Shown here: positions 19,177-21,157 of the stretch, in pieces | Layout: every line of letters starts with the position of its first letter | How positions within the stretch are numbered: the stretch's first letter is position 1 | Assembly (NCBI GenBank): GCA_014885115.2 | Contig: WKLE02006244.1 | Coordinates: forward strand, 1 to 21,157 | Reading direction: 5' to 3' | Length of the DNA stretch: 21,157 bases | From: Asterionellopsis glacialis | Lineage: Eukaryota; Bacillariophyta; Plagiogrammaphyceae; Rhaphoneidales; Asterionellopsidaceae | The notes under the pieces: generated by a model | What the model was told of the DNA's origin: nothing | Database searches by the model: none | The model's input: the letters and a program-made list of their open reading frames with translations, nothing else | Translations under genes and position numbers: made by a program

Positions 19177-19452
19177 TTGTGGGATAAACACTTAAAAGAA
19201 GGAGGCAGCCTGAAGAGGCAGAGGGGCTCTCGGTGCAAGGGGCAGGGCATTTTAACTTTTGAGAGCGATCTTGGCGCTCAATTGGCTTTGAAGTTGAACG
19301 GATCTGCGTGGGAAGATGTGGAAGAACCAGGGATAGCGACGAAAAAGAAAAAGAATAGCGCAAAGGAGAGTGGCGATAAGAAGAAGGAATTGAAGTTGAA
19401 AGTGACCAAGGTATTGAATTGGCATGTGACGAAAAAGAAGTTCGGCAAATGA
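19177..19452 (+). pseudogene. RRM-domain gene fragment without a start codon
   Basis: The open frame runs from 19111 to a stop at 19450-19452 and contains no in-frame ATG near its start. The translated part has CKGQGILTFESD, an RNP1-like motif (K-G-x-G-hydrophobic-x-x-F). A helix QLALKLNG follows, then a Lys-rich insert, and ELKLKVTKVLN, which would fit the last RRM strand. The end is basic (THVKKKFGK-like). The first half of an RRM is missing. The layout recalls RBM34/Nop12-type nucleolar proteins, but that is a weak match by eye. The break falls at the TAGGTCCTA hairpin, suggesting a duplicated 3' gene fragment. An unrecognised upstream exon is the alternative. Confidence 0.5.
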
Positions 19453-19630
19453 AGAGTATTTGTCCCCAAAGCGTCGAAAATTAAACACTCTAGAATAAGT
19501 TGACTTCTTGTCTTATTCATTGATTATCTTTCTTCTACGGTTTATTCACAAACAAATATCCTATTATGTCGGTCTCGAGGTCCAACATTACCCACATGCT
19601 TTGGGTTAAAAACTTACTCCTCCACGCCAT

Positions 19631-20517
19631 CTAAGCGGCGGCACAAAACTTGGTCTCGGCGTCGCAAACAAGGTTAGGGTCGCAATCGTCTGTTTCATCA
19701 CAGGGGAAACCAACATTGCTGGTAACTCCGGATCCACTAACAGTGTAGAAGCTGCCGTCTGAGTTAGGAGCAATAATGACAGGCCCACTCAAAGTTTCAA
19801 TGTTAGCAGTAGGAAGGTCAGGGTTACTGAAATCGTAAGCTGCCTTGTGTCCAGTAGGGAGAGGACAAAGAGCGTAGTGAGAAATGCGTCCACTTTCAAA
19901 CACACGTCTCATGTGCACAATACGATCAGCCATGCACTCCTTGACCATCGTTTTCCCGTGCTCAAAATCCAACTCTTGAAAATCAAACACCTCGGAAGTA
20001 GCCTGCATTCCCAGCGTATCCCCCTCCATGTTCTTCAAGTCGCCGCCACTTGCCACCGTATCTTTGGACAAGTAAGCTGCTGCAAAGCTGGTAGCAAGGT
20101 TAGACAACGCCAAGACAATGATGACGACGAAGAACGATGCGGCGATCTTCTTGAACTTCCAGAGCGATCTCTGTGTTTGGAGGTGCTCCTTCATGAGCGA
20201 ATGGATCTGTGTCAAGTTCAAGTCAAGATCGTCATTACCATCTGCCATGTTCTTGAGCGCAAGTTCAGCGTCGTCGAGGACTTAAATTGACAATGAGATA
20301 ATATGGGTATTAGTGATCAGTCAGGGAGGGAGAGATATGAGAAATAAAGTTGTCTCTAATCAAGATACGCTGTATCCCATGATGAAGACAAAGAGGCAAA
20401 GCAGGACTCAGGTACACCACACTTACCTCCATCTCCATCGATGTCCCATTTTTTACTTTCTTCAGATACGGGGATACGGGGTTGTTGTTGTTCGGCAATC
20501 ATGGTTCTTCTCGGCAT
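19631..20517 (-). CDS. EF-hand single-pass membrane protein, two exons
   Basis: Exons 20517-20427 (91 nt) and 20280-19631 (650 nt) join across a 146-bp intron (GTAAGT..TTTAAG), giving 246 aa. The junction creates WDIDGDGVLDDAELALK. Its loop D25-I-D27-G-D29-G-V-L-D33-D-A-E36 has acidic residues at EF-hand positions 1, 3, 5, 9 and 12. Neither exon alone shows it. Downstream from the ATG inside exon 2 (MADGNDD.., residue 42) comes an amphipathic stretch, then a membrane helix at about 76-101 (IAASFFVVIIVLALSNLATSFAAAYL). A C-terminal domain ends with a Cys cluster, PCDETDDCDPNLVCDAETKFC. I do not recognise the C-terminal domain; proteins of this layout appear to be lineage-specific. A cytosolic Ca2+-sensing head with a lumenal or outer Cys-rich domain is the likely arrangement (inference). 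Met6 is an alternative start. Confidence 0.87.
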
Positions 20518-20610
20518 AAGTGCGAGGTGTGAAATGACTTACTATCTACTTGAGAGAAATGGGAAGAAAATTTGACAAGGAAGATAGAAGAGCAATGTTA
20601 GTTAAATTTC

Positions 20611-20737
20611 ATACAGGATTTGCATGTTTTGAACTTAATGTATGTAGGATTTAAGTCACGTATCATACATCATTGCATATAGGATTTGCATGTTTTGAAC
20701 TTACTGTATATAGGATTTAAATCACGTATCATGCATC
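20611..20737. repeat. 66-bp tandem duplication, two copies
   Basis: Unit 1 is 20611-20676 and unit 2 runs 20677-20737. They differ at about five positions over about 60 bases. Each contains AGGATTTGCATGTTTTGAAC and a TCACGTATCAT box. The block lies about 95 bp upstream of the EF-hand gene's ATG. Confidence 0.85.
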
Positions 20738-20828
20738 AGGTTTTGCTTATTTCTTGAAATTCTTAAATCAGGAGGATGTTTTCTAATGGCAGTAGATTGA
20801 GGTATAAATACAGTAACGGCCTCTTGAA

Positions 20829-21040
20829 TACCCGCGAAACCCCATGCACACCAATCTACTACTGACGTCACTCTTAAACCAAGTATGACATTACTACTAA
20901 TGGCGTCACTCTTAAACCACGTGTGACGTAAAGATACCCGCGAAACCCCATGCACACCAATCTACTACTGACGTCACTCTTCAACCAAGTATGACATTAC
21001 TACTACTGACTTCACTCTTAAACCACGTGTGACGTAAAGT
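20829..21040. promoter_or_regulatory. 106-bp tandem duplication carrying a CRE/CCRE-like and G-box array
   Basis: Unit 1 is 20829-20934 and unit 2 20935-21040; they differ at about five bases. Each unit has TGACGTCA (20863-20870; 20969-20976), CACGTG (20918-20923; 21024-21029) and TGACGT (20924-20929; 21030-21035). Unit 1 has an additional GCGTCA (20903-20908), whose complement is TGACGC; the matching site in unit 2 is changed to TGACTTCA. TGACGT, ACGTCA and TGACGC are the CO2/cAMP-responsive elements known from the diatom Phaeodactylum PtCA1 promoter, bound by a bZIP factor. Each unit also has an internal half-repeat of about 35-38 bp sharing GTCACTCTTAAACCA. The array is upstream of the EF-hand gene and may also serve a gene beyond the right edge. 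Confidence 0.7.
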
Positions 21041-21157
21041 ACATACTAAAGGATATTCTGTAGTTAAATGATCTCTGAAGAATATGACCCTTTGCCACGA
21101 AAAACGTACCTTTTCTTTGCAATGATAATCAAAGTACCGGGATTTTACAGAAAAATT

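Noticed and set aside
20611..21040. Possible CRISPR-like array
   Set aside because: Only two copies per unit, directly abutting without spacers, in a eukaryotic context. These are tandem duplications.

Overview
The window looks like nuclear DNA of a photosynthetic stramenopile, most likely a diatom (inference). The genes have short introns with GT..AG borders (102, 107, 134, 146 and 306 bp). They include a nuclear-encoded mitochondrial MnmG/MTO1. Two proteins begin with a signal peptide ending in an ASAF-like A-F or S-F junction (NA|F and AS|F), the usual entry tag for secondary red plastids. An acetylesterase-like ectoprotein and an EF-hand membrane protein fit the same picture. No prokaryotic operon features, tRNA, rRNA or CRISPR array were seen.

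Layout, left to right: 1-865 is AT-rich spacer with a TACCAGGTA-type repeat cluster. 866-1603 (+) is a protein with two ubiquitin-like domains. 2392-4751 (-) is a three-exon, probably plastid-targeted PPR protein. 5397-7460 (+) is a two-pass (predicted) membrane protein with tandem SAP domains. 7584-10210 (-) is a three-exon MTO1/MnmG with a 27-nt microexon. 10211-13394 is a 3.2-kb region without a convincing intact gene; it holds a zinc-knuckle ORF remnant, a 34-bp near-perfect palindrome and the main TACCAGGTA cluster. 13395-15740 (+) is a sialate O-acetylesterase-like type I membrane protein. 16278-17453 (+) is a patatin-like lipase. 17741-18652 (-) is a plastid-targeted atypical SDR of the COQ11/At1g32220 type. 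19177-19452 (+) is an RRM gene fragment without a start codon. 19631-20517 (-) is a two-exon EF-hand membrane protein. 20518-21157 is its upstream region, with two tandem duplications, one of which carries an array of CRE/CCRE-type ACGT boxes.

The genes do not form one pathway. The most notable points are: (i) splicing reconstructs features that single ORFs hide, namely a complete EF-hand loop, the MnmG microexon and a full 639-aa PPR protein; (ii) two dispersed short palindromic repeat families occupy the spacers, one built on TACCWGGTA (14 exact copies) and one on TAGGACC/GGTCCTA hairpins; (iii) a duplicated TGACGTCA/CACGTG/TGACGT array lies upstream of the EF-hand gene. All identifications come from reading motifs; no database search was possible.
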